Source of the DNA: Promethearchaeota archaeon
Lineage (GTDB): Archaea; Asgardarchaeota; Lokiarchaeia; Sigyniarchaeales; Promethearchaeaceae
DNA: 64,000 bases
Direction: 5' to 3'
Assembly: GCA_016933055.1 (NCBI GenBank)
Contig: JAFGBS010000004.1
Span: 62,001 to 126,000, forward strand
The translations under genes and the position numbers were made by a program. A model generated the notes under the pieces. That model saw only the letters and a list, made by a program, of their open reading frames with translations. It did not search any database and was not told the DNA's origin. Shown here piece by piece: positions 25,792-35,735 of this stretch. The first letter of the stretch is position 1. Every line of letters begins with the position of its first letter.

Positions 25792-27231
25792 TTGAAGCGA
25801 TTAAGACTAAAATCATTAAAACCAGAACTTCAAGAATTAATATATTTTGATTTCTCTATACAATCTGAACAAATTGCCTTAGGCTCCATAGTAATAAGCG
25901 GAATAATCACCCTCCCTTGCATCATTCTTTCCCTTATAGTGAATATTCCCAGACACTTCTTGGTGTTTCCTGGGATATTATTTTTTGGCATTAACATCTT
26001 TCTCCTTCATATTTATCCACGGCACTATCAGAAGCAGGCTGATGAAATCAACTCCCTCTTTCCCTTGTTTCGTAATTGTATTGAAATGTATTTATCCATA
26101 CTTCCAAAAGATCATGATGTATGTACGTTTTTGATCTCTTTTTTGGCAAGTATTCCTTCCCCTATCCAAGACACCTTTAAAAGAGTCCAACAATCGATTC
26201 AACAGGGAAATTTGCCAGAAAAGATTCTCCTTTCGTATAAGTGTCCCTCTTCGCTATTGGAAGAGTATTTAAAAGCATTGTTGCTTAGCAAGTATCATTC
26301 ACAAAAATCTTCTTTAATGTTAGACACTCCTTTAGAAAACCGTTATAAAATCTATTCCCACTCGTTGGAGAGTCGTATCAGCATTATTTTCTTCCTTGGA
26401 TTGTTTATTCCATTAGGATTTAGTTTAGGCGTGTTCTTACAGAAAATTAATGGGATCCTCCTTCTAAGCTCTTCCCCCATATTATTTATCCTCCTTCTTA
26501 TTTTAACTAGAAAAATCACAACAGACAATTTAATCTTACTTGGTACTGTTTCACGATCAAGCAAATCTTTAAAAATCGAGTACCTTGTTCTTTGGGATTT
26601 TTTTTACAGATTATCCACGAATTTAATGAATATGGCTCCTGAAACTGCGCTTATACAAGCAATAGAATCTACTAATCTTATCCAAAGTTCTGCTATTCGG
26701 AAATATTTGTATCAATTGAAATCATATACACTCCCATTAGAAGAATTTCTAAATAAATTTTATAAAACCCTACAAGGGGCACGAATTCGATTGGTTTTTT
26801 CAACATTGATATTCATGATAACCAGTAGCTGTGAAGTCACATCGGAAAAACTCTTCCAACTACTTCTGGTTTTAAAACATCACCGAGAATTAGAATCTCA
26901 GAGGCTCCAAACACTTAAGGGAGAGATGTTCAAAGTAAAATCGTTTCAGATTATCTTACCGATAATTATAAGCTTGATGACAACCTTGTTTCTGCTAATC
27001 TCCTCAAATATTTCCCCTTCTTCTTTCTTATTTTCTTTTTCCATGCCTTTGACAAATAAAATTCTTTTTTCTGTCAATCAACTGATTTCTGCTCATATAA
27101 GTATCTATTTTTTTCGGAGAGCCGTGGGTTTAAGATATTCGATGAGCACTATCATATATTGTACTGTTTTTTTCCTGTTAGTAGCCTTACTCGGACTTAT
27201 TTTATTTAATAAATTCCCTTTTGTCTTTTAG
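25792..27231 (+). CDS. pilus platform protein with tandem TadB/TadC-like halves
   Basis: 479 residues with several hydrophobic helices in two halves (near 30-80 and 195-235, then 370-475), separated by soluble helical parts, as in TadB/TadC or archaeal FlaJ-type platform proteins (T2SF domains near 80-180 and 260-370). It anchors the ATPase to the membrane. The coordinate given is a TTG; the frame is open back to codons right after the previous stop (25747), so translation may begin at a rare start there. Ends overlap a convergent small membrane gene by 4 nt. Confidence 0.75.
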   Translation: MKRLRLKSLKPELQELIYFDFSIQSEQIALGSIVISGIITLPCIILSLIVNIPRHFLVFPGILFFGINIFLLHIYPRHYQKQADEINSLFPLFRNCIEMYLSILPKDHDVCTFLISFLASIPSPIQDTFKRVQQSIQQGNLPEKILLSYKCPSSLLEEYLKALLLSKYHSQKSSLMLDTPLENRYKIYSHSLESRISIIFFLGLFIPLGFSLGVFLQKINGILLLSSSPILFILLLILTRKITTDNLILLGTVSRSSKSLKIEYLVLWDFFYRLSTNLMNMAPETALIQAIESTNLIQSSAIRKYLYQLKSYTLPLEEFLNKFYKTLQGARIRLVFSTLIFMITSSCEVTSEKLFQLLLVLKHHRELESQRLQTLKGEMFKVKSFQIILPIIISLMTTLFLLISSNISPSSFLFSFSMPLTNKILFSVNQLISAHISIYFFRRAVGLRYSMSTIIYCTVFFLLVALLGLILFNKFPFVF

Positions 27232-27530
27232 AGAAAGATATTGGAGATAAGTTGAACTATAAATATTATACTCCACACAACCTTGAAAATGGTGCAAAAA
27301 TAATTTAATGCAAAATAAATACATATAATTTCACTTCCAAGATAATCAAGAATCGTGTTCAATTGATTTAGTAATCTATGCACAATGATAAATGAAAGAA
27401 TAAAAGGAACCGTAATAATAATGAACGCTATTATATCTGTTGAGCTTAAAAGAAATACCATACCTATAAGCCAAAATGAAATCAGAAGAGATAATTTAAA
27501 AAAAATATAAGATTCTGTAAACAATGTCAT
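27228..27530 (-). CDS. small membrane protein, unknown
   Basis: 100 residues, almost entirely hydrophobic, with about three membrane helices and few charges. It lies tail to tail with the platform gene, overlapping by 4 nt, and downstream of the V4R genes on the same strand. No family recognised. Such proteins are easily over-called, but the frame is clean and its start is ATG. Confidence 0.5.
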   Translation of the reverse strand: MTLFTESYIFFKLSLLISFWLIGMVFLLSSTDIIAFIIITVPFILSFIIVHRLLNQLNTILDYLGSEIICIYFALNYFCTIFKVVWSIIFIVQLISNIFL

Positions 27531-27565
27531 GGGTAATTTGGGATATCAAATGACTATATAAACGA

Positions 27566-28063
27566 CTATAATTCGACTTCTCGTTTTTCAATAAGAAATC
27601 TACATACGTCAGAGTCCGGATCAACAATTGAGCAATCTAATTCCTCTACTTTTACATTATATAGTGAAAAATCCCCGAAACCTGTCAATAGTCCACTTAG
27701 AAAGAAACAAATATCTTTCGAAAAACTACCCTCTTCTTGAGAAACATTATTTTTTAAATTGATAATCACCCGTTCTTCAGAGATTTCTTCGGCAGTGAAT
27801 AAACCCCATCCGGTCGCACTAATCATATCTAAAAAGAGTGTGGTTAATTCCTCAAGATTATTTGGACGAACATGTTCTTCCCAATTCTCTATCAATCTTC
27901 GCCCCATCTTTTTTCCTAGGTATTTAAGGAGCGGTTTCGATCCTTCTCCATAAATCTGACCTAATAAAGATATTATGTTAGGAGGGACAAACACAATTCG
28001 TTCTCCAAATAACTTTACAATTCCGTCTTTTGATTCTATACCCCTCATTCTAAAATCTTTCAT
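27566..28063 (-). CDS. V4R-domain protein (TRAPP-like fold), copy 1
   Basis: 165 residues. The pattern IISLLGQIYGEGSKPLLKYLGKKMGRRL, then GWGLFTAEEI, a strand, FLSGLLTGFGDFSLYNVKVEELDCSI and DPDSDVCRFLIEK is the V4R (4-vinyl-reductase-like) fold, related to the Bet3 family of TRAPP vesicle-tethering complexes. Two conserved cysteines remain near the C terminus. It is paired with a second, more diverged copy 17 nt upstream. Confidence 0.75.
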   Translation of the reverse strand: MKDFRMRGIESKDGIVKLFGERIVFVPPNIISLLGQIYGEGSKPLLKYLGKKMGRRLIENWEEHVRPNNLEELTTLFLDMISATGWGLFTAEEISEERVIINLKNNVSQEEGSFSKDICFFLSGLLTGFGDFSLYNVKVEELDCSIVDPDSDVCRFLIEKREVEL

Positions 28064-28080
28064 ATTTTTCTACTCCATCT

Positions 28081-28602
28081 CTAACTGATAAATTCAAATT
28101 CAAAAACACATGGCTTTTGGGATTCCATCGAAATATCCGTCAATTTAGGAAACACCTCTGCGCCAGCAAATGCTAGAGATCCTAAAAAAATGCCACTATA
28201 TAAATTAGAAATGAGAGTAGCATCTTGTTTGGATTGTACCTCTTGCACGATGGAATTGAATACGGAAATCTTCACACTAGTATTCTCAATATAACTCATT
28301 TCAAATTTCCCATAACCCATATTCATCAAGTTCACTAACAATTCCTGAAAAAGTTGCTTTTTGGACTTTATTTTTCGGTTTTCTTGGATATTTTTACACA
28401 ATGCTTTTCCTATAGTTTTTCCCGTCCAAATTAAAATATCTTCTGATCCACTCCCTATTAGATCTCCTAGTTGAACCAAATCATAAGGACGCATTATCAC
28501 TAAAGCGAAATCCGTGTCTTTCAAGTAAATATGGGATTTATCAGAATCTAAAGAAATATTTTTAAGATTTTTTGAAGCCAATCGTCTAAACATTTGAACC
28601 AT
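28081..28602 (-). CDS. V4R-domain protein (TRAPP-like fold), copy 2
   Basis: 173 residues with the same layout as its neighbour: VQLGDLIGSGSEDILIWTGKTIGKALC, MGYGKFEMSYIEN, a strand pair, then LYSGIFLGSLAFAGAEVFPKL. The C-terminal cysteine-rich segment is reduced. Tandem unequal copies suggest a heterodimer, as Bet3-type subunits form in TRAPP; this is inference. It lies just beyond the SRP RNA from the GTPase/roadblock genes. Confidence 0.65.
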   Translation of the reverse strand: MVQMFRRLASKNLKNISLDSDKSHIYLKDTDFALVIMRPYDLVQLGDLIGSGSEDILIWTGKTIGKALCKNIQENRKIKSKKQLFQELLVNLMNMGYGKFEMSYIENTSVKISVFNSIVQEVQSKQDATLISNLYSGIFLGSLAFAGAEVFPKLTDISMESQKPCVFEFEFIS

Positions 28603-28662
28603 CTGTGCGTTTTGTTATATGTACATTATTTCTGTTTTTTAATTTATCCTTGATCACGCAAG

Positions 28663-28671
28663 TTTAAAAAA
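28663..28671 (+). promoter_or_regulatory. TATA box of SRP RNA
   Basis: TTTAAAAAA is centred about 26 nt before the predicted 5' end of SRP RNA (about 28692). Confidence 0.5.
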
Positions 28672-28691
28672 CACAAACCATTCATTTCTAT

Positions 28692-28985
28692 GACTAGGAA
28701 GATTAGGAATCTTCTTGAAACTCTTCTTTGAATGAGTGGAGCCGTACCTATAGCGGTAAGCAATCTGAGATATTTGGACGTTCAAATACGATCCGTTACT
28801 ATCGTCGATGAGTAGTGAACTTAGAACGGCAAGTAGCCCAAAGCTCTTCTTGTAGGAGGGGGGTAATTGGGGTTGCACCAATCCGATCAGGCCCGGGAGG
28901 GAGCAATCGTAAGTGCACTATTTTGTGCGACTAATGATTTGCTATGAGACCAGTACCAGTATTGGATTTGGACTGAAAAATATCG
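28692..28985 (+). ncRNA. signal recognition particle (7S) RNA
   Basis: The helix 8 signature is present: CAGGCCCGGGAGGGAGCA (about 28888-28905), with GAT/ATC closing pairs, a GGGA tetraloop and the asymmetric loop that binds SRP54. It is preceded by the helix 6-like ATTGG/CCAAT hairpin and followed by GTAAG as in other archaeal 7S RNAs. The 5' part holds a perfect GAAGATT-agg-AATCTTC hairpin and Alu-domain-like stems. Ends are estimated from the TATA box and from the usual 300-nt length; uncertainty is about 15 nt. Confidence 0.85.
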
Positions 28986-29002
28986 AGGATTGGGTCACTT
29001 TG

Positions 29003-29578
29003 TTAAGGAGTTAGAGGGATAAAGGGAAATAAGAATTCAAGCATATTATAAAAAGCGGTTACTACTCCTCTACCCTGGTTAGCAATCGTAGGAATTAATT
29101 TGAATTTAAGAAATTTAGATAATTGAAAATGGGAGATAATTTGCTCCTCTGATACAATACTTGGTAAATCTCTTTTATTTAAACAAACAACAATTGGGAT
29201 TTGATAAAAATTTTCTCCATAATATAGAAAAAGCTCATTCCATGACCGTGTATTATCTAAGAGAAATGCATATTGAGAATCTGCAACAAAAATAATACCA
29301 TCTAAATTCGTTACTGTGGCAGGTCTTGTACTAGCATAAAAGTCTTGACCCGTGGCAGAATACAATAAGATTTTTAGTTTCCAATCATTTCCCGTGATTG
29401 TGATACTCCCAAAATCAAAAACTAAAGTTCTTCCGGTAGTAGTTTCGATGGATCGTAAATTTTGTTCTTGTCCATAATAATTCATTAGATATTTCAAGGA
29501 GGTTGTTTTACCGGACATCGCGGGTCCAAAATATACAATCTTTATTTGGATTATCTTTGTACTTGAGTATATTATCAT
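29003..29578 (-). CDS. MglA-like small Ras-superfamily GTPase
   Basis: Motifs: P-loop GPAMSGKTT (18-26), the MglA-type TTTGRTLVFDF (46-56), G3 SATGQD (74-79) with the following YASTRPATVTNLDGIIFVADSQ, and G4 NKRD (134-137). This is the MglA/bacterial-type branch that works with roadblock (MglB) activators in cell polarity. The ATG at 29578 has GGGGAT about 7 nt upstream and lies 4 nt past the preceding stop. The roadblock protein two genes upstream is a natural candidate partner. Confidence 0.92.
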   Translation of the reverse strand: MIIYSSTKIIQIKIVYFGPAMSGKTTSLKYLMNYYGQEQNLRSIETTTGRTLVFDFGSITITGNDWKLKILLYSATGQDFYASTRPATVTNLDGIIFVADSQYAFLLDNTRSWNELFLYYGENFYQIPIVVCLNKRDLPSIVSEEQIISHFQLSKFLKFKLIPTIANQGRGVVTAFYNMLEFLFPFIPLTP

Positions 29579-29582
29579 TTTT

Positions 29583-30512
29583 TTATCCCCACAAGCTTTC
29601 AATTAAGTCCTCTTTATATTTCATGGGTTCTGTCTCAATTTCTCCTGTAAAAATTTCGCCCCACTCCGCTTTAATAAATTGAGTCAATCGACTAAAGGAG
29701 GCATTAGAATAGGATACTGTATCTAAAATTGTCTGATCACTCAGTTCCGTCTTCACATTTAACGAATTCAAAATCGATATTTTATTTAATATAGAAAATA
29801 CTCTTCGAGCAGCATTATAAAATTCCAGAATTTGGATCTTGAAAATATTTCGTTTTAGATTCTGCTCTTCAAAGCTAAAATCTAATAGTTCCTCCCGTAA
29901 TTCTTTAGAAAAATTTTTGAGTAGAGACAATCTTTGTTCAAAAATTCGGCGCATTTTCGTAATCGAATTATCAACAAATGTAATTGCTTTAGAATATATC
30001 AATTTTTCAAATTTTAGGTTTGAATTTTTAAATTTACTACCCACCATATTAACAACAATTTCATCATTAGAATTTTCAATTAACAAGAAGTTTTGGATCT
30101 TCTTCTGTACCATCTGTATTATGAAACTTAATCTTGCATTAAATCCGTCCTTATTGACTTTGGATTCATCTGACATAATATGATAACATAGAATCCAAGA
30201 TTTGAAGGAATTAAACAAGTGTAAAGCCTTGTGAAGAGCATCATTAGGGCACACAACTATATACCGGTTGGTATCATAATTAATTTCTTCCTCTTGTAAT
30301 AGCATATCCAATTCATTATTGGAAATAAAATCAGTATAAAAGATCAATTTCGTTCGAAAACTCATAATATCCGCTAAACTGTTAGCAAAAAATTCAACAT
30401 CCTCTTTGTCCGTTCCCGCAATTAGAACGGGGAGGCGATCTAGAAGACATCTCAACACAATAGAGAATTTCTCCTCTCCAATGTCAAATACTGCGTCATC
30501 AATCGATTTCAT
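29583..30512 (-). CDS. unknown protein between roadblock and GTPase genes
   Basis: 309 residues, no recognised family. The N-terminal half is alpha/beta: VLRCLLDRLPVLIAGTDKED (19-38) resembles a strand-loop-helix without a usable Walker A, followed by KLIFYTDF and RYIVVCPNDALHKAL. The C-terminal half is helical with coiled-coil character (about 170-290). It lies between a tandem-roadblock gene (10 nt) and an MglA-like GTPase (4 nt), so it probably works with them as effector, GEF or scaffold; this is inferred from gene order. Confidence 0.75.
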   Translation of the reverse strand: MKSIDDAVFDIGEEKFSIVLRCLLDRLPVLIAGTDKEDVEFFANSLADIMSFRTKLIFYTDFISNNELDMLLQEEEINYDTNRYIVVCPNDALHKALHLFNSFKSWILCYHIMSDESKVNKDGFNARLSFIIQMVQKKIQNFLLIENSNDEIVVNMVGSKFKNSNLKFEKLIYSKAITFVDNSITKMRRIFEQRLSLLKNFSKELREELLDFSFEEQNLKRNIFKIQILEFYNAARRVFSILNKISILNSLNVKTELSDQTILDTVSYSNASFSRLTQFIKAEWGEIFTGEIETEPMKYKEDLIESLWG

Positions 30513-30522
30513 ACAATTTAAC

Positions 30523-31566
30523 CTACTTCAACATGATACCGTTAATTATGTGTTTTAATTCAAAGGAATTAACGGGATTTTCAATTACTTGAGCCTCTTT
30601 TACGATTTTGTTCAATACAATTAAAAATCTAGGGAGTATAAGGCGTAACAATCCCAATTTTTGTCTTCCCTTTTTGACCGTAAGGGTAAAAATCCCATCC
30701 CCAAGTGGCACTGTAAATTGATAGTAACTCATACATTCCAATAATATAGAGGAAATTTTCATTTTTTTTAATAACCAAGCACACCGGTTTGCCGTAGAGT
30801 ACAACGCATAAGACATTGCTGCTTCATGTTCAAAATCCAACTCAGAAAAATTCCCCTCATTCAAGTAAGTAGAGACAATAAACCCTCCTGAAACGGTCAA
30901 ACTTGCTCGCGTCATATCAAGAACTGTTGAAGTGAGTTTTTGGTATGCTTGATCCATTTTAGCAAGGGTATTCTCTGAAAAACAGAAAGAGGTTGTGTTT
31001 ATCCGAAGAGTTTCTTTTGTATCTTCTTTAATACTGAAGGATTCTAGGAGATGGGCAATTTGTTTATCATCATATCGTCGTAAAGGGGGTTTGAATGATT
31101 CTCCCGTAAGTATCAATGATTTTTTTATCTCTCGTAAACTTTCCCGGGTTTGTAAGAAAACCCCTCCGAGATTGACTTTTGGTGCAGCTGTAATCGCAAT
31201 AAAAAATTCTTCATTTTTATTATCTATGTCTTGTCGAATCAAGATGCGATCAATAGGATCATCCATGGAATTTTTTAAAGGAGCGAGAAGGATTTTAGAG
31301 GATTTACCTTCGAGTAATATGTATTTTAATTCATCAGGATGAAGATGTAATCCTAAATTATAAATCGCAGAACTGGCAGAAGAAATATTGAAGATCTCGT
31401 CTCTTGATAACCATACTCCGGATGATTGGATGGGATTACCATCCCGTTGGGTTAACACTGCATTTTCTACACCGTTAACTTCTTTTATTTTTTCCAAACT
31501 TATTTTTATCTGATCCGCTGGCATGTATAATCCTTTGAATGAATCTAATAGGTTCTTCCACAGCAT
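30523..31566 (-). CDS. tandem roadblock/LC7-like protein (MglB-like)
   Basis: 347 residues with two roadblock-like units: residues about 17-150 (IKISLEKIKEVNGVENAVLTQRDGN, strand pairs, helix) and about 200-335 (QAYQKLTSTVLDMTRASLTVSGG, strands, LTVKKGRQKLGLLRLILPRFL). Roadblock proteins activate or anchor MglA and Rag-type GTPases. It heads a three-gene transcript with an unknown protein and the MglA-like GTPase and is divergent from the 16S rRNA promoter. Confidence 0.75.
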   Translation of the reverse strand: MLWKNLLDSFKGLYMPADQIKISLEKIKEVNGVENAVLTQRDGNPIQSSGVWLSRDEIFNISSASSAIYNLGLHLHPDELKYILLEGKSSKILLAPLKNSMDDPIDRILIRQDIDNKNEEFFIAITAAPKVNLGGVFLQTRESLREIKKSLILTGESFKPPLRRYDDKQIAHLLESFSIKEDTKETLRINTTSFCFSENTLAKMDQAYQKLTSTVLDMTRASLTVSGGFIVSTYLNEGNFSELDFEHEAAMSYALYSTANRCAWLLKKMKISSILLECMSYYQFTVPLGDGIFTLTVKKGRQKLGLLRLILPRFLIVLNKIVKEAQVIENPVNSFELKHIINGIMLK

Positions 31567-31938
31567 TATTTAAACTTGTAAAAAAAAGAGTCGGCGCAAG
31601 CATAAAGCTTAAATGGGAGAAATAGTGACTTAAAGCGAATCAAATGAAAAAATTTATAATTAAGCTGAGACTCTAAATTATTACCTTTGAATCTATATCA
31701 GTAGATGAAAGGGTTATTACCAACAAACTCAAGACGCATATGTACGGCGTTTAGACCGGATTTAAGCATGAGCTAAATATGAAGGTACTTGTAATATATG
31801 CGCGATATCGTATGTGGTTCCCACTAGGGAACCGAGAAATGCTTACTCTACATCCTTAAATGGTTGTGATCCCGTAATTTCTTTAAATTACAACAAAAAT
31901 GTGACCATTACTCAATAGAAAATGGATCTGGAAGATTA
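31567..31938 (+). promoter_or_regulatory. 16S rRNA promoter and leader
   Basis: An AT-rich TATA-like AAAAAATTTATAATTAAG (about 31649-31666) suggests transcription from about 31685. The leader contains a GGTTCCC-acta-GGGAACC hairpin (31816-31833) and the 5' strand of the processing stem. No coding frame of note. Confidence 0.5.
31840..31859 (+). other. pre-16S processing stem, 5' strand
   Basis: TGCTTACTCTA (31840-31850), CATC (31851-31854) and CTTAA (31855-31859) pair with TAGAGTAAGCA (33504-33514), GATG (33498-33501) and TTAAG (33490-33494). The 4-bp middle helix flanked by small bulges resembles the bulge-helix-bulge site cut by archaeal splicing endonuclease during 16S release. Confidence 0.75.
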
Positions 31939-33431
<1,493 letters not shown>

Positions 33432-33443
33432 TTATTTTACTAC

Positions 33444-33469
33444 GGAAGAGGGAACACCATCCCTCTTCC
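33444..33469 (+). other. hairpin in 16S trailer
   Basis: GGAAGAGGGA and TCCCTCTTCC form a perfect 10-bp stem with a 6-nt loop, 15 nt after the mature 16S end and before the 3' strand of the processing stem. Likely part of pre-rRNA folding rather than a terminator. Confidence 0.6.
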
Positions 33470-33489
33470 TCCTTTTATGGGATCACAAC

Positions 33490-33514
33490 TTAAGAATGAT
33501 GTATAGAGTAAGCA
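33490..33514 (+). other. pre-16S processing stem, 3' strand
   Basis: Pairs with 31840-31859, as described for the 5' strand: TTAAG, an AAT bulge, GATG, a TA bulge and TAGAGTAAGCA. Confidence 0.75.
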
Positions 33515-33529
33515 CTTTTTTTCTTTTTA
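33515..33529 (+). terminator. oligo-T terminator of the 16S transcript
   Basis: CTTTTTTTCTTTTTA directly follows the processing stem; archaeal RNA polymerase stops at such T-rich tracts. Confidence 0.55.
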
Positions 33530-33643
33530 TGATCGGGATATTATCTTGATATATTGCACATAACAACACGATTGATATACATAATTTCCCACTATATCTA
33601 AAAGCACTTCCTATGTACTTATCGCTCCCTGTGGTTGATTCTT

Positions 33644-34480
33644 ATGCAAACATTTGAATGGATAAATAATATTTCGGATAATCAAACCTTCAGAATAATT
33701 CCTTATATCGATATCGTAAAAGAGTCCTTTGTGAATCCCATCTGCATTTTAGGAATGCCGGGAATAGCTGATATCGGAAAATTTGCTGTTGATCAATTAA
33801 TAGGCATCTTAAATGCCTCTCGTGTGTGTGACATTATTTTTTATGACTATCCGGCAGGCGCTATTATTGATAATAGCATTTTGTCCATTCCCAAGGCAGA
33901 AGTACTAGCATACCGAGATAAACATAAAATCCGTGATGTGATTTTGGTTACTGCAGATGCACAAGCGATGACTCCTAAGGGGATATATGAGATTTCAGAT
34001 TTGATCACCATTTTATTACATCGATTAGGTGTAAAGGAAATTATTTCGTTAGGTGCGCTTCCAGGACGAAATAACGATCCCATGAATATCTATATCACCA
34101 AAACGGAGGATTTTGATATAAAGGAGTTTTCTCTTAATTCACAATGTCAAAAAATCTCCAAAGCGGTATTAATTGGAGCAAATGGTTTGATTCCCTCCCT
34201 TGCTTACTCACGATTTGCTATAGATGGTACTGTATTTCTGACAGAAACTGATAAAAAACCTAGTATTAGTGAAGGTATTACGGATTTAAAAGCTTCCATC
34301 CAATTGTTAGAATTTGTCGCTAATCATTATAAACTTCCAATAGAAGCGGTATTTTCCAACAAAAAAGTGTCCGATCTTTCTAAAGACTTAGAAGAAAAAC
34401 GTAAAAAACTCGAAAAAGAACTCGAATCATATAAACCCATGGAAGGAAAAGTGGAGCAAGATAAAACATTGTATATTTAA
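33644..34480 (+). CDS. PAC2-family proteasome-assembly-chaperone-like protein
   Basis: The PAC2 fold is visible: PICILGMPGIADIGKFAVDQLI (about 31-52), VILVTADAQAMTPKGIYEI, IISLGALPG and GANGLIPSLA. A charged coiled coil follows (about 240-262). The last residues are LYI, a hydrophobic-Tyr-X tail like that used by proteasome activators and archaeal Pba proteins to dock on the alpha ring. The ATG at 33644 is preceded by GGTTGAT; the frame could also begin at TTG 33635. Confidence 0.8.
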   Translation: MQTFEWINNISDNQTFRIIPYIDIVKESFVNPICILGMPGIADIGKFAVDQLIGILNASRVCDIIFYDYPAGAIIDNSILSIPKAEVLAYRDKHKIRDVILVTADAQAMTPKGIYEISDLITILLHRLGVKEIISLGALPGRNNDPMNIYITKTEDFDIKEFSLNSQCQKISKAVLIGANGLIPSLAYSRFAIDGTVFLTETDKKPSISEGITDLKASIQLLEFVANHYKLPIEAVFSNKKVSDLSKDLEEKRKKLEKELESYKPMEGKVEQDKTLYI

Positions 34481-34521
34481 TATAAAATAAGACTTAGAAA
34501 GAATCCATCGTATAAGTCCCT

Positions 34522-35727
34522 ATGGACAAAGAGATATTTGGGAATCCCTATATTCGGGAAGGCTCTAAAGGAATTATTTTGGATCACGTATCCTTAAATT
34601 CTCTCATTAAAGAACACCCTACTCCTTTTTTCATTGTGATGACTAGGAAAATACAAGATAACATTAACCGCTTACGAAAAGTAGCTAACACGGTATTTGA
34701 AAATATCCATATTTCTTATTCAGTCAAAGCAAATTACATAGATATAGTATTGAGTGAGATTGATAAACTCAATATCTCGTTCGAATTAATTTCTTTATAC
34801 GAATATGATATTTTAAAAAGAAATTCTTTGAATACGGATAATCTAATTGTAGGTGGACCCTACTTGCCGAATCCTTTAATTGAAAGAGTAATGCAAGAAA
34901 AGAATCCCACTTTTGTACTGTATAATCAAGATCAAATTCATCGAGTTAACCACCTAGCGAAAATTTATCAAATTCAACCTGATGTGCTCCTTCGATTTAT
35001 TGCCCCTAAATCCAATGGTCATTTAGGACTCCCTTATAAAAGATCCACCTTAGATCGATTGCAAAAAACGATTCAATCATGTACGGAGTTGAATTACGTA
35101 GGCATTCATTCCCACTATGGGACCCAAATTAATACTCTAGAAACTTATCGTAAAAATGTCCGGTACATTTGCGAAATTGCGCTAAAATTAGAAGAAATGC
35201 ATCTTATTGATGCGAAAATTTTTGATATAGGGGGCGGATTACCGAATGCGGGGTCATTAAAGGAAGACCAACTAATTACAATATTTAAAGCTATGAAAAA
35301 TGAGTTTAATGCATATGGATATCCTAACCCAAGAATCTATATGGAACCTGGTAGGTATATCGTTGAAGATGCTGGTTTATTTGTCATGGAAATCATCGAT
35401 GTGTCGGAAGAAGGAGGATCATTTTTTGTCAATGCTGGGAACTATATTTTACCTCGATTCGCTCGGAATTCACTGCGTTTTTATAACACGAATCAACCAT
35501 TATCCCATTATAATCATCGAACAACCATCTATGGGATTGTTCCCTCAGAAGAAGATATTCTGGTAAAAAATTACAATTTTTCTTCTAATAATAAAATTGG
35601 AGACCCTATTCTGGTATTGAATTGTGGAGCCTACGCACTTACGTTCTCTAATCGGTTTCCCTATCGATTACCCCCTATAATAACTATATGTGATTCCCAC
35701 TATGAGATGCATCAAATAAATACCTAA
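34522..35727 (+). CDS. PLP-dependent fold-III decarboxylase-like protein
   Basis: The N-terminal barrel has SYSVKAN with the PLP lysine at 69, HSHYGTQI, FDIGGGLP and MEPGRYIVEDAG (about 273-284), as in diaminopimelate/ornithine/arginine decarboxylases. The usual catalytic cysteine motif (GPxCEStD) is replaced by GIVPSEEDIL (about 341-350), so a different substrate or reaction is likely. NCGAYALTFSNRF matches the C-terminal PLP-phosphate region. lysA-type in family, but not safely diaminopimelate decarboxylase. It lies 41 nt after the PAC2 gene and 8 nt before the RPA32-like gene. Confidence 0.8.
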   Translation: MDKEIFGNPYIREGSKGIILDHVSLNSLIKEHPTPFFIVMTRKIQDNINRLRKVANTVFENIHISYSVKANYIDIVLSEIDKLNISFELISLYEYDILKRNSLNTDNLIVGGPYLPNPLIERVMQEKNPTFVLYNQDQIHRVNHLAKIYQIQPDVLLRFIAPKSNGHLGLPYKRSTLDRLQKTIQSCTELNYVGIHSHYGTQINTLETYRKNVRYICEIALKLEEMHLIDAKIFDIGGGLPNAGSLKEDQLITIFKAMKNEFNAYGYPNPRIYMEPGRYIVEDAGLFVMEIIDVSEEGGSFFVNAGNYILPRFARNSLRFYNTNQPLSHYNHRTTIYGIVPSEEDILVKNYNFSSNNKIGDPILVLNCGAYALTFSNRFPYRLPPIITICDSHYEMHQINT

Positions 35728-35735
35728 AAAACTCA

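Noticed and set aside
28654..28881. 75-codon frame on the minus strand
   Set aside because: It lies opposite the SRP RNA, whose helix 8 signature explains the conservation.
33444..33469. Intrinsic terminator right after 16S
   Set aside because: The 3' strand of the processing stem lies further downstream, so transcription must pass this hairpin.
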